A stretch of 64,000 nucleotides of DNA from positions 1 to 64,000 of the forward strand of contig NZ_BOMI01000174.1 in NCBI RefSeq assembly GCF_016862115.1, written 5' to 3'. Under the pieces are notes generated by a model, which was given only the letters and a program-made list of their open reading frames with translations, made no database searches and was not told the origin of the DNA. Position 1 is the stretch's first letter. Every line of letters starts with the position of its first letter. Positions 42,785 to 51,369 of this stretch are shown here, one piece after another. The position numbers and the translations under genes were made by a program. This stretch comes from Paractinoplanes deccanensis. Lineage in GTDB: Bacteria; Actinomycetota; Actinomycetes; Mycobacteriales; Micromonosporaceae.

Positions 42785-43210
42785 TCAAGGCATGCGTGCG
42801 GTCGCGCAGTCGGGGCAGGTGCCCCAGTAGACGACCTCCGCCTCGTCGACCACGAAGCCGTGGTCGTCGGAGGCGGTGAGACAGGGGGCGTGGCCGACGG
42901 CGCACTCGACGTCGGCGATCGCGCCGCAGGAACGGCAGACGACATGGTGGTGGTTGTCCCCCACCCGGGACTCGTAGCGGGCGGTCGCACCGCGAGGCTG
43001 GATGCGGCGCACCAGACCCGCGTCGGTGAGCACACGCAGTACGTCATACACCGCCTGGTGGGAGACCGTGGGGATATCGGCCCGGACCAGGGAGATCACG
43101 GTGTCGGTGTCGACGTGCGGGTGGTCGCGCAGCGCGGCGAGCACCGCCAGCCGCGGGCGGGTCACGCGCAACGAGACCGCCCGAAGCTGAGCCTCGAAGT
43201 CGGCCGTCAT
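42785..43210 (-). CDS. furA: Fur-family redox regulator FurA
   Basis: The protein has 141 residues. The winged helix (RVTRPRLAVLAALRDHPHVD, with VSHQAVYDVLRVLTDAGLVR) is followed by a dimerisation domain with HHHVVCRSCGAI (CxxC) and WGTCPDCATARMP (second CxxC), the Zn site; the same Cys pairs are the peroxide-sensing element of mycobacterial and Streptomyces FurA. It represses its own operon with katG and is relieved by oxidation. The ATG at 43210 lies 7 nt after a -10 element. Confidence 0.95.
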   Translation of the reverse strand: MTADFEAQLRAVSLRVTRPRLAVLAALRDHPHVDTDTVISLVRADIPTVSHQAVYDVLRVLTDAGLVRRIQPRGATARYESRVGDNHHHVVCRSCGAIADVECAVGHAPCLTASDDHGFVVDEAEVVYWGTCPDCATARMP

Positions 43211-43247
43211 GGGAGGAACCCTAGCCCACTTTTCTGGAACAGATCAA
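43211..43247 (-). promoter_or_regulatory. furA promoter (leaderless)
   Basis: On the minus strand: -35 TTGATC (43242-43247), 18-bp spacer, -10 TAGGGT (43218-43223), then 7 nt to the ATG. The spacer is AT-rich (TGTTCCAGAAAAGT) and is the likely FurA-binding region. No Shine-Dalgarno sequence is possible, so the message should be leaderless. Confidence 0.6.
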
Positions 43248-43348
43248 GTTTTCGGCGCGCCGGTGTGACGCCTCGCCCATTCTTGATCATTCCCTTGTGG
43301 ACGGACAACCCACCGGCGCCGGATTTGTCGGCTTCTGTGCCAAGAACG

Positions 43349-44425
43349 TCAGACCGCGAGCCTGAGACGCGCCGAGCGCACCCGGGACAGCAACGCCCTG
43401 TTTTGCACGGTCTCGCACATCTCGTCGAGCACCCGGGCGGGAAACTCCCCCGAACGGGTCAGCAGGATCTCGGCGAGCGCCACGGCCGCCTGTGGCGCGT
43501 AGGGAAAGCCGGGCGCCTCGTGATGCGCCCGGCCCGCCGCGAGGGCCGCCTCACCCAGCAGATCGGTCGTGCCGTCGGACGGGTTGAGCGACACCATCCA
43601 GGCCAGGCCGCGGAGCAGGTCGTCACTCAGGAAGGACACCGCGCCGTCGTAGTCGACAAGGCACCCGAGGATCGCGCGGGCCGGAAGATCGGCCGGCAGG
43701 GCCGCGGCCGCGCGCAGCCAGGCCCGGGTGGGCTTGGGCTTGGCCAGCGTCGTCGCGTGCCGCAGCACGGCGGTCACCTCGGGCGCGTCCAGGTGCCTGT
43801 CGAGCCGCTCCCGCGTGTAGCAGCCGAAGGGATCGCTCCACGGCAGCAGGTCGAGGGGCAGGCGGCCGGCCAGCCGGCCGATCGCCGTGCCGTAGAGCTC
43901 GGCCAGGTGCTTGCGGGTCGCGCGGGGCGTGTCCCACTCGTCGATGAACTCGTCGAGGACCGCCCGCAGCGCCGGCCCGAAACCCTCCAGCTCCTCCCTC
44001 GTCAACGAGAGCGCGATGTGACCGGGCAGCGCGAACGCGGCGCCGTCGAAGCAGCCGTAGCGCTCGGCCGTGGCCAGGGCCCAGGCGAGGTCGGCGCGCG
44101 ACCACGCGATGCCCTCGCCGGCGAGCAGCGGGATCAGCCGCACGGGCGTGTCGTCGGGCGGGCCGCCGGAGTCCACGGCGTCCAGGTGCTCGCGCAGGGC
44201 GGCCCGGCGGCGGAACTCCGCGGGCCAGCCCCGGACGACGTCCTCGTGACCCTCCAGCGCGTAGTGCGCCCGGTGCAGCGCCTCCTGGAACGGCACCGTG
44301 GCCGGATCGGCGGGCGGCGGCTGGGCGGGCCACCGGGTGAACTGCCGCGGCTCGGGGGCGGCGGAGCCCCCGGGCGGCACGGGCTCCAGCGGAAGCAGGT
44401 GGGTCCATTTCACGCCGCGCATCAT
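43349..44425 (-). CDS. Helical protein of unknown function
   Basis: The protein has 358 residues from the ATG at 44425 (MMRGVKWTHLLPLEP). It is mostly alpha-helical with a Pro-rich segment near 20-45. Recognisable pieces such as VPFQEALHRAHYALEGHEDV and TLAKPKPTRAWLRAAAALPA suggest a repetitive helical fold; no catalytic motif, signal peptide or membrane segment is seen. The family is not recognised. A longer start would add 41 Arg-rich residues and is unlikely. Confidence 0.65.
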   Translation of the reverse strand: MMRGVKWTHLLPLEPVPPGGSAAPEPRQFTRWPAQPPPADPATVPFQEALHRAHYALEGHEDVVRGWPAEFRRRAALREHLDAVDSGGPPDDTPVRLIPLLAGEGIAWSRADLAWALATAERYGCFDGAAFALPGHIALSLTREELEGFGPALRAVLDEFIDEWDTPRATRKHLAELYGTAIGRLAGRLPLDLLPWSDPFGCYTRERLDRHLDAPEVTAVLRHATTLAKPKPTRAWLRAAAALPADLPARAILGCLVDYDGAVSFLSDDLLRGLAWMVSLNPSDGTTDLLGEAALAAGRAHHEAPGFPYAPQAAVALAEILLTRSGEFPARVLDEMCETVQNRALLSRVRSARLRLAV

Positions 44426-44579
44426 GCCGCGCGGGTACGACACTCTTCGGCCGGGACGCGGGCGACGCCCTTCGCGAGCGACGCGGCCATCAGCGCGACG
44501 GCGATCGCGAACATGACACCCATCGCGGGCAGCACGAAGCTCAGCCACGCCCGGCCGAGGACCCCTGCGGCCTGGCCTT

Positions 44580-45029
44580 TCAGCCGGCGGCGGGTACGCC
44601 GGCCTTGGCGCAGGCGGCGTCCATGCTCTCGCCGGCCTGGGTGATGGCGGGGGTGTCGAGCAGGCTTTCCGGGTCGGCGCTCGCGGCCGCCTTCGCGAAC
44701 TCGGCGGAGAGGGTGTTCAGGTGCGTGGCGACCTCGCTGCCCGCACCGGTCGCCGCGATCTTGCTGAGTTCGGCGGAGAAGGAGGCGGCCACCTTCTTGA
44801 GGGCGGCCGCGTCGAACTCGCCCTGGGCGTTGGCGGAGGAGGCGAGCTGCTGGCCCATGGCCGCCTTCGCCTTGTTCGCCTCTTGACAGAGCTGGGCGTC
44901 GGCGGCCGCAGCGGAGGAGGCAGGGGCGGCAGTCGTAGGCGTTTTGTCCGAGTCGCCCCCGCCGCAAGCGGCCAGGAAGGCCAGCGGCAAGGCGACGAGA
45001 CCCGATCGAAGCACAGATAGACAAGTCAC
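44580..45029 (-). CDS. Putative lipoprotein
   Basis: The protein has 149 residues. A short signal sequence ends in the lipobox LAFLAAC (Cys22 as the lipid anchor), followed by a Gly/Ser/Thr-rich linker and a helical domain with Lys/Ala-rich heptads (QEANKAKAAMGQQLASSANA) and one further Cys (MDAACAKAG). It is exposed on the outer face of the membrane. The GTG at 45029 is used; a GTG at 45014 would give an even more typical short n-region. The function is unknown. Confidence 0.75.
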   Translation of the reverse strand: MTCLSVLRSGLVALPLAFLAACGGGDSDKTPTTAAPASSAAAADAQLCQEANKAKAAMGQQLASSANAQGEFDAAALKKVAASFSAELSKIAATGAGSEVATHLNTLSAEFAKAAASADPESLLDTPAITQAGESMDAACAKAGVPAAG

Positions 45030-45155
45030 GATCGAGCACGATAGACCACCCGAGAAGTCTGACGTTTAATCGACGCATTTAGATGTTTGGCCCATGTCGC
45101 GACGGCGGAGCGTGCGATCGGATGGCCTCATCAGCCGTTCCACAAAGGAGGTACC

Positions 45156-48050
45156 GTGCGCGCTCCATCCCGTGCGTCGGCGGGAACCACCGCCGGTCTG
45201 CTCGCGGCCGCGCTCGTCCTGGTCGCCGGATCCGGCAGCCAGGCCGCGCCGACGAGCCCGGCGAACCAGCGAACTGATGACGGAAGCAAGGACTACCGCC
45301 AGGGCCAGATCGCCCCGACCGCCGCGCAGAAGGCGGCGGCCGACGGCATGACGGCCCGCTGGAACCGGTTCGGCACCCCCGCCAGCCTCACCGCGACCGC
45401 CGAGCCGCTGGACGAGGGCCTGCCGGCCGATCCGGCCGCCGCGGCCCGCGCCTACATCGCCGGCAACCGCGACGTCCTCGGCCTGACGGCCGCGGGCGCC
45501 GAGTCCCTCGAACTGCTCACCACCGCCCCGCTCGGGGAGGGCGCCGCGGTGGTCTTCCGGCAGCGCTTCGGCGACCTCGCCGCCGGCCGCGACGGCCTGC
45601 TCTCGCTCGGCGTCCGCGACGGCAAGGTGTGGTACGTCAGCTCGTCGCTGGCCCGCGACGCGGCCCCGCCCGCGCCCGCCACGCTCAGCGCCGACCAGGC
45701 CACGGCCGCCGCCAAGAGCGAGGCCGGCATCCCGGACGCGACAGTCCTCGGCACCAAGCTCGTGGCCGTGCCCACCGCCGACCGCGGCGCCCGGGCCGCC
45801 TACCAGGTCACGATCGCCGACGACGTGAACGGCGCCGACCCGATCGCCTACACCAGCTACGTGGACGCCCGCGACGGCAAGGTGCTGGTGCGCGACGACA
45901 TCGTCGACGCCGACAGCGACCACCCCGAGTGGGAGGTCTTCCCGGCCAACCCGCCCACCGACTACTCGTCGCGCGACACCCGCCGCACGTGGTGCTGGGC
46001 CGGCGGGCCGGGCTGCGACGAGAACGTGCGCACCTCCGCCTCGCCGCTGGCCTGGGACGTGATACCGGGCACCCGGGAGCCGAGCTTCACCACCCGGGGC
46101 AACAACGCCATCGCGGTGGAGAACTGGAACTCCAGCGACCCGTTCACGGTCGGCACCGAGACCGCCACCCCGCGGCCGAACCGCGAGTACGACTACCCGT
46201 GGACCAACCAGTGGTACCGCGAGCGGTGCGCGCCCACGACCTTCGAGTCGCCGGCGAAGAACGACATCGACGCGGCCCGCGCGAACCTCTTCGCGATGCA
46301 CAACCGCATGCACGACTGGACGTACCACCTGGGCTTCACCGAGGCCACCTGGAACATGCAGGACGACAACCTGCGGCCGGGCGGGCTCGCCGACGACTAC
46401 GAGCAGGGCAACGCGCAGGCGGGCGGCATCAGCGGCGGCCCGCCGACCTTCGCGGCGCGCAACAACGCCAACCAGATCACCCCGCCGGACGGCGAGGCGC
46501 CGATCACCAACATGTACCTGTGGCAGCCGATCGCGGGCATCTTCTACGCGCCCTGCGTCGACGGTGACTACGACATGTCGGTCATCGCCCACGAGTACGG
46601 CCACGCCGTCACCAACCGCATGATCGCGGGCCCCGAGGGCGGGCTCAGCTCGCCGCAGGGCATGAGCGAGAGCTGGTCCGATCTGCTCGCGATCGAGTAC
46701 CTCTACGAGCACGGCTACCAGAAGACGTACACGGTCGGCCAGTACGTGACCGGCGACCCGAACGCGGGTATCCGCAACTACAACATGAGCCGCAATCCGC
46801 AGCTCACCTACGGCAGCGTCGACTACGACCTCGTCGGCCTCCAGGTGCACGCGTCCGGCGAGCTGTGGAGCGCCACCAACTTCGACATCCGCAAGGCCAT
46901 GATGCAGCGGTACGGCTCCGGCACGCCCGCGCTGCAGAAGTCGTGCGCCAACGGGCGCACGCCGGTGACGGCCTGCCCGGGCAACCGGCGCTGGATGCAG
47001 CTGGTCTTCGACTCGTTCCTGCTGATGGCCAACAGCGCCAACAGCCAGGTCGACGCCCGCGACGCGCTGCTCGGCGCCGACCTGGTGCGCTTCGGAGGCA
47101 AGAACCAGGACCTGCTCTGGAACGCCTTCGCGCGGCGCGGCCTGGGCCAGAACGCGGTGAGCAACGGCGCCACGGACGCCAACCCCACCCCGGACTTCAC
47201 CTCCCCGTACGCGCGGGAGGCGACCGTCCGGTTCCGACCGGTCGACGAGCGGGGCGCCCCGGTGGCGGGAGCCAGGCTGTTCGCCGGCGACTACCAGGCC
47301 CGCGCGGTCCCGATCGCCGACACCGACCCGGCGACCGCCCTGCCCGACACGGTGAGCATCGTGCCGGGTTCGTACCGGTTCGTCGCGCAGGCGCCCGGCT
47401 TCGGCCACGCCCGGGTGAGCGAGTCCGCGTACTACCCGGGTCAGCGGCGCACGCTGACCGTGACGATGCCGCACAACCTGGCGTCGGGCGCCGCGGGTGC
47501 CACGGCGACCGGCGACGGCGTCAACCTGGCCCGGCTCACCGACGACGACGAAGCCACCAACTGGGCGTCGCTGGGCGCGCCGGTCGCCGGCCGGCAGGTC
47601 ACCGTCGACCTGGCCGGGGACAGGGCCCAGACGGTACGGCGGGTGCAGGTCAGCGCCATGCTGCGGCCGCTGATCGAGACCGACCCCGACCCGGCCGCGC
47701 AGAGCCGGTTCTCGGCGCTGCGGCAGTTCCGCCTGCTGGCGTGCACGGCGACCGCCACGGTCACGTGCGCGAACCCGGGCGACTTCCGGACCGCGTACAC
47801 CAGCAGGCCGGACGCGTTCCCGTCGGTCGCGCCGCGCCCGCGCGCGCCCGAGCTGATCATCCGGTCGTTCGACATCCGGCCGGTCAGCGCCACGCACCTG
47901 CGTCTCGAGGTGCTGACCAACCAGTGCACCGGCGCGCCCGACTACGCCGGTGAGCAGGACGCCGATCCGCGTGCGAACACCGACTGCGCCACGGCCAGCC
48001 CGCAGGCGCTGAACGTGCGTGTGGCGGAGTTCCAGGCGTACGGTCGATAG
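45156..48050 (+). CDS. Secreted M36 (fungalysin-type) metallopeptidase
   Basis: The protein has 964 residues. A signal peptide (about 1-31) is followed by an FTP-type propeptide to about 250, then the thermolysin-like catalytic domain with H479-E-Y-G-H483 and the third zinc ligand Glu505 in GMSESWSDLL. After about 690 comes a carboxypeptidase-regulatory-like beta domain (RPVDERGAPVAGARLFAG), and after about 790 a discoidin-like domain (NLARLTDDDEATNWASLG) that may bind surfaces. The start is the GTG at 45156, behind an ideal AAAGGAGGT. It probably degrades extracellular protein. It ends before a strong hairpin. Confidence 0.93.
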   Translation: MRAPSRASAGTTAGLLAAALVLVAGSGSQAAPTSPANQRTDDGSKDYRQGQIAPTAAQKAAADGMTARWNRFGTPASLTATAEPLDEGLPADPAAAARAYIAGNRDVLGLTAAGAESLELLTTAPLGEGAAVVFRQRFGDLAAGRDGLLSLGVRDGKVWYVSSSLARDAAPPAPATLSADQATAAAKSEAGIPDATVLGTKLVAVPTADRGARAAYQVTIADDVNGADPIAYTSYVDARDGKVLVRDDIVDADSDHPEWEVFPANPPTDYSSRDTRRTWCWAGGPGCDENVRTSASPLAWDVIPGTREPSFTTRGNNAIAVENWNSSDPFTVGTETATPRPNREYDYPWTNQWYRERCAPTTFESPAKNDIDAARANLFAMHNRMHDWTYHLGFTEATWNMQDDNLRPGGLADDYEQGNAQAGGISGGPPTFAARNNANQITPPDGEAPITNMYLWQPIAGIFYAPCVDGDYDMSVIAHEYGHAVTNRMIAGPEGGLSSPQGMSESWSDLLAIEYLYEHGYQKTYTVGQYVTGDPNAGIRNYNMSRNPQLTYGSVDYDLVGLQVHASGELWSATNFDIRKAMMQRYGSGTPALQKSCANGRTPVTACPGNRRWMQLVFDSFLLMANSANSQVDARDALLGADLVRFGGKNQDLLWNAFARRGLGQNAVSNGATDANPTPDFTSPYAREATVRFRPVDERGAPVAGARLFAGDYQARAVPIADTDPATALPDTVSIVPGSYRFVAQAPGFGHARVSESAYYPGQRRTLTVTMPHNLASGAAGATATGDGVNLARLTDDDEATNWASLGAPVAGRQVTVDLAGDRAQTVRRVQVSAMLRPLIETDPDPAAQSRFSALRQFRLLACTATATVTCANPGDFRTAYTSRPDAFPSVAPRPRAPELIIRSFDIRPVSATHLRLEVLTNQCTGAPDYAGEQDADPRANTDCATASPQALNVRVAEFQAYGR

Positions 48051-48066
48051 GGTCAGAAGTGAGGGA

Positions 48067-48117
48067 GGCGTCCCCGGACTACCGCTAGCAGGAATGCGCG
48101 GGATGTCCGGGGATGCC
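48067..48117 (+). terminator. Hairpin after the M36 peptidase gene
   Basis: GGCGTCCCCGGAC (48067-48079) pairs with 48105-48117 with one G-T wobble around a 25-nt loop, 16 nt after the stop codon. Probably a terminator; it also overlaps the upstream region of the next gene. Confidence 0.5.
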
Positions 48118-48128
48118 ACTCTGGACGG

Positions 48129-48494
48129 GTGACTTTGCGTTGCCTGCTCGTCGATGACAACGAGCACTTCCTCGCCGCCGCGCGCGACCTGCTGGAGCGC
48201 GAGGGGCTGGTCGTCGCGGGCACGGCCTCGCACATCGCGGACGCCGTGGGCCGGGCCGCCGAGCTGGGGCCCGACGTGGCCCTGGTCGACATCAACCTGG
48301 GCGGCGAGAGCGGCTTCGACCTGGCCGGACGGCTGGTGCCCACCCCCGTGATCATGATCTCGACGCACTCGGGCGACGACTACCACGACCTGGTGGAGGC
48401 GAGCCCGGCGATCGGCTTCCTGTCGAAGCTCGACCTCTCGGCGGACGCCGTCGAGGCGATGCTAACGGGCCTCCAGGAAAGCCAGCACGGCTAG
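48129..48494 (+). CDS. Single-domain response regulator
   Basis: The protein has 121 residues, a receiver domain only: LRCLLVDDNEHFL (acidic pair), phospho-acceptor Asp in DVALVDINLGGESG, the switch residue in VIMISTH and Lys in GFLSKLDLS. There is no output domain, so it probably relays phosphate or titrates a kinase. The start is the GTG at 48129. Its 3' end overlaps the convergent LuxR-type regulator by 33 bp. The GAF histidine kinase 1 kb away is a candidate partner. Confidence 0.9.
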   Translation: MTLRCLLVDDNEHFLAAARDLLEREGLVVAGTASHIADAVGRAAELGPDVALVDINLGGESGFDLAGRLVPTPVIMISTHSGDDYHDLVEASPAIGFLSKLDLSADAVEAMLTGLQESQHG

Positions 48495-49115
48495 CACCCG
48501 GCGGTGGTGGTCGTCCGTCTCGGGCAGCTGGAGCTTCGCCAGGACGCTGCGGACGTGCTTCTCGACCGTGCCCTCGGTGATGAACAGGCGGCGGGCGATG
48601 CCGGCGTTGGACTGCCCCTCGGCCATCTGCGCCAGCACCTCGCGCTCGCGGGCGCTCAGCACGGCGAGCGGGTCGTCGCGGCGCCGCGAGCTGACCAGTT
48701 CCTCGACCAGGCCGGGGTCGATCACCGAGCCGCCGCCGGCGATGCGCTCCAGCGCCGCCAGGAACTCCGCCACGTCGGTGATGCGGCTCTTGAGCAGGTA
48801 GCCGATGCGCCGGCCGCTGGCGAGCAGCTCCATGGCCTGCTCGACGTCGGCGTAGGCGGAGAGCACCAGGATGCCCGTCTCGGGCAGCTCCTCGCGGATC
48901 TGCTTGGCCGCGCGCAGCCCCTCCGTCGTGTTCGTCGGCGGCATCCGCACGTCGACCACCACCAGGTCGGGCTTGGTGGCGCGCACCAGCGTCATCAGCT
49001 CGACCGCGTCGCCCACCTGGCCCAGCACCTCGAGGCCGGACCGGTCCAGCAGGCTCGCCAGACCCTCACGCAGCAGGACGTCGTCCTCCGCCAGCACCAC
49101 ACGCATCCCGCTCAT
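48462..49115 (-). CDS. NarL/LuxR-family response regulator
   Basis: The protein has 217 residues. The receiver (about 1-125) has MRVVLAEDDVLLREGLASLL, phospho-Asp in PDLVVVDVRMPP and Lys in GYLLKSRI; the LuxR HTH (about 150-210) has LSAREREVLAQMAEGQSNAG and a recognition helix in ITEGTVEKHVRSVLAKL. It is a DNA-binding output partner for a DesK-type kinase, most likely the GAF kinase upstream on the same strand (49421-51352). Confidence 0.94.
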   Translation of the reverse strand: MSGMRVVLAEDDVLLREGLASLLDRSGLEVLGQVGDAVELMTLVRATKPDLVVVDVRMPPTNTTEGLRAAKQIREELPETGILVLSAYADVEQAMELLASGRRIGYLLKSRITDVAEFLAALERIAGGGSVIDPGLVEELVSSRRRDDPLAVLSAREREVLAQMAEGQSNAGIARRLFITEGTVEKHVRSVLAKLQLPETDDHHRRVLAVLAFLEAR

Positions 49116-49224
49116 CAGCGCATTATCTCCGGTCGTCTACCGGCTAGCCGGTACCGGGGAGCCGGTAGCCGGGAGTCGGGCTGGCGCCGATGTGCGCGAC
49201 GGTCCGGATGACGAGGCTGTAGTC

Positions 49225-49446
49225 ATGTGTGAACACCAGCCCCAGTGCCCCGCGATCGACCAGCCCGGCGCCGAGTCCGCGCAGGTCATCATGCATCACG
49301 CCGACCTCGGCTGGGCCATGCTCTGCAACGGCGCCATCGTGCTGGACAGCGCCGTGCGGGCCGCTCCCGTGATCGCCATCACGAGCCGCAAGCGCCGCCC
49401 CGCCGCGGCCCAGCCGGCCGTCACGGCCCAGCCGGTCGCGGCGTAG
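49225..49446 (+). CDS. DUF5999-family small protein
   Basis: The protein has 73 residues. It begins MCEHQPQCPAIDQPGAESAQ and contains ADLGWAMLCNGAIVLDSA, the hallmark of a conserved actinobacterial family (C-x-H...C-P...GW..LCNG..) of unknown function. The three Cys and one His near the N-terminus may bind metal. It overlaps the 3' end of the convergent kinase gene by 26 bp. No ribosome site is evident. Confidence 0.75.
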   Translation: MCEHQPQCPAIDQPGAESAQVIMHHADLGWAMLCNGAIVLDSAVRAAPVIAITSRKRRPAAAQPAVTAQPVAA

Positions 49447-51352
49447 CCAGCGGCACCCGGCACGTCACGGTCGTGCCGCCGCCCGCCGGGCTGCGCACGT
49501 CGAACGTGCCACCGAGCGCCTCGATACGGTCCTTGAGCCCGAGCAGGCCGGTGCCGCGCGCGGGATCCGCTCCCCCGGCACCGTCGTCGCAGACCACCAG
49601 CCGCAGCACGTCGTCGGCCACGTCGACGGTCACCTCGACGACCGAGGCGCCCGAGTGCTTGGCCGCGTTGGTGACCATCTCGGAGACGACGTAGTAGGCG
49701 CCGACCTCGACCGCCTGCGGCAGGCGCCCCGCCACCCGCACGTCGACCTCCACCGGCAGCGGCGACCGTCGCGCCAGCGCCCGCAGCGCGGGACGCAGGC
49801 CGGAGTCGGACAGCACGGCCGGGTGGATGCCCCGGGACAGCTCGCGCAGCTCGTCGATCACCGTCATGAGGTCGGCCGCGACGTCGGTGACGTCGCGCCG
49901 GGCGTCGCCCTCCAGGTCCATGCCCGCGCCGCGCAGCCGCAGCGCCAGCGCCACCAGCCGCTGCTGGGCACCGTCGTGCAGGTCGCGCTCGATGCGCCGC
50001 CGGGCCTCGTCGGCGGCGGCGACGATGCGGGCGCGGGAGCTCTGCAGGTCGGCACGGCTCTGCGCGTCGGCGACGGCGGTCGCGACCAGGTCGGTGTACT
50101 CGGTCATGCGGACCTCGGTGTCGGCCGGCAGCTCCTCCTCGCCGCTGCCCACCACGAACATGCCCCACAGCCGCCCGTTGACGTGGATCGGCACGCCGAC
50201 GGCGGTGTCGTCGACGCGGGCCGCGCGGCCGGTCTCCTTCACCACCGCGGCGAGCGCGTCGCCGTCCCAGGCGTCGCCGGCCAGCAGCGTCACCGTGCCG
50301 TCGAGCTCGTAGCGCACGAGCCGGGCGTGGCCGCCGCCGAAGTGGCGCAGCACCTCGGCGGTGACGGCCGTGAAGACCCGCTCGGGCGGCTCGCCCTGGG
50401 CGATCAGCAGAGCGAGCCGGCGCAGCGACGCCTGGGTCTCGGCCAGCTCGCGCAGCTGCTGCTCGGCCTGGGTGTTGGCGATGGCGGTCGCGGCGAGCTC
50501 CATGAAGTCGCAGATGCGGGCCTCGGTGCCGGGCGGGAAGTCGGGCTGGGTGGTCGCGGCGACGATCACGCCCCACTGGCGGCCGCCGACCGTCACCGGC
50601 GTGGCGATGGCGGCGCCCAGGCCCAGCCGGCCGATGATGTCGCTGAACGGGCCGGTGCGGAACGGATCGCCCACCCGCTTGATCGGCTCGCCCGCCTCGA
50701 TCGCCGTGGTCATCAGGACCGACGCCGGCCCCAGCTCGAGTCGCCGGCCCATCGGCATGTCGTGGCTCAGCAGGCCGTAGGTGGCCACGACGGTGACGCC
50801 GTCGTCGTCGTGACGGGCCACGAACGTGCCCTCCGCGCCGATCAGGCCGGCCAGCTCGTCGGCGATCGCGGTGAACACCTCGGCCGGCTTGGCCTGGGCG
50901 GCGACCAGCGTGGCGACGCGGCGCAGCGCGGCCTGCTCCCCCGCGAGGTCGCCGCGCGCCCGCTCGGACTCGACGGCCCGGCGGGTGGCCACGGTGGCGA
51001 CCGTGGCGACGATGGTGGCGGTGCTGATGAACAGGCCGAGGACGATCAGCGACGTGTCGTTGAGGTCGCGCAGCGGGGGCAGGAAGAACCAGTCGAACGC
51101 CTGCACGGCCGCCACGCCGACGGGCAGCGCGTACATGATGCCGGCGGTGCGGGCGAGCACGAGCACCACGGCGAGCAGCACCACGCCGAGCAGCGGCGCG
51201 TGCACGGTCGGCACGTGGTTGCGCAGGTAGGTGCTGAGCAGCGCCACGGCCACGAACGACCCGACCCCGGAGAGCAGGGAGAACGTGACTTCGAGCGAGA
51301 GGGGCAGTCGGCGTCGCACCCGATGAGGCTGCCACCCGCGCGGCACCGGCAC
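49421..51352 (-). CDS. GAF-domain sensor histidine kinase (NarL/DesK type)
   Basis: The protein has 643 residues. N-terminal membrane segments (about 20-120; a DUF4118-like cluster including FDWFFLPPLRDL) are followed by two GAF domains (about 145-280 and 300-430), the HisKA_3 box ERDLHDGAQQRLVALALRLR with the phospho-His, and the HATPase region YVVSEMVTNAAKHSGA and GTGLLGLKDRIEALGG. The GTG at 51352 is the first good start after the upstream stop at 51370. It is probably in one operon with the genes upstream and pairs with the LuxR regulator downstream. Confidence 0.9.
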   Translation of the reverse strand: MPVPRGWQPHRVRRRLPLSLEVTFSLLSGVGSFVAVALLSTYLRNHVPTVHAPLLGVVLLAVVLVLARTAGIMYALPVGVAAVQAFDWFFLPPLRDLNDTSLIVLGLFISTATIVATVATVATRRAVESERARGDLAGEQAALRRVATLVAAQAKPAEVFTAIADELAGLIGAEGTFVARHDDDGVTVVATYGLLSHDMPMGRRLELGPASVLMTTAIEAGEPIKRVGDPFRTGPFSDIIGRLGLGAAIATPVTVGGRQWGVIVAATTQPDFPPGTEARICDFMELAATAIANTQAEQQLRELAETQASLRRLALLIAQGEPPERVFTAVTAEVLRHFGGGHARLVRYELDGTVTLLAGDAWDGDALAAVVKETGRAARVDDTAVGVPIHVNGRLWGMFVVGSGEEELPADTEVRMTEYTDLVATAVADAQSRADLQSSRARIVAAADEARRRIERDLHDGAQQRLVALALRLRGAGMDLEGDARRDVTDVAADLMTVIDELRELSRGIHPAVLSDSGLRPALRALARRSPLPVEVDVRVAGRLPQAVEVGAYYVVSEMVTNAAKHSGASVVEVTVDVADDVLRLVVCDDGAGGADPARGTGLLGLKDRIEALGGTFDVRSPAGGGTTVTCRVPLATPRPAGP

Positions 51353-51369
51353 AATGGCGCGCGTCTCGC

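Noticed and set aside
44422..44520. 33-residue membrane peptide on the minus strand (MGVMFAIAVALMAASLAKGV...)
   Set aside because: It has one hydrophobic stretch but no ribosome site and lies squeezed between the lipoprotein stop and the start of the next gene. Not enough to call a gene.
45066..48386. Minus-strand open frame of about 1100 codons
   Set aside because: It is antisense to the M36 peptidase, rich in Arg/Gly/His/Val as expected from the mirror of a GC3-rich gene, and matches no protein motif. Similar long shadows at 7061-10366, 22529-25888 and 40712-42724 were discarded for the same reason.
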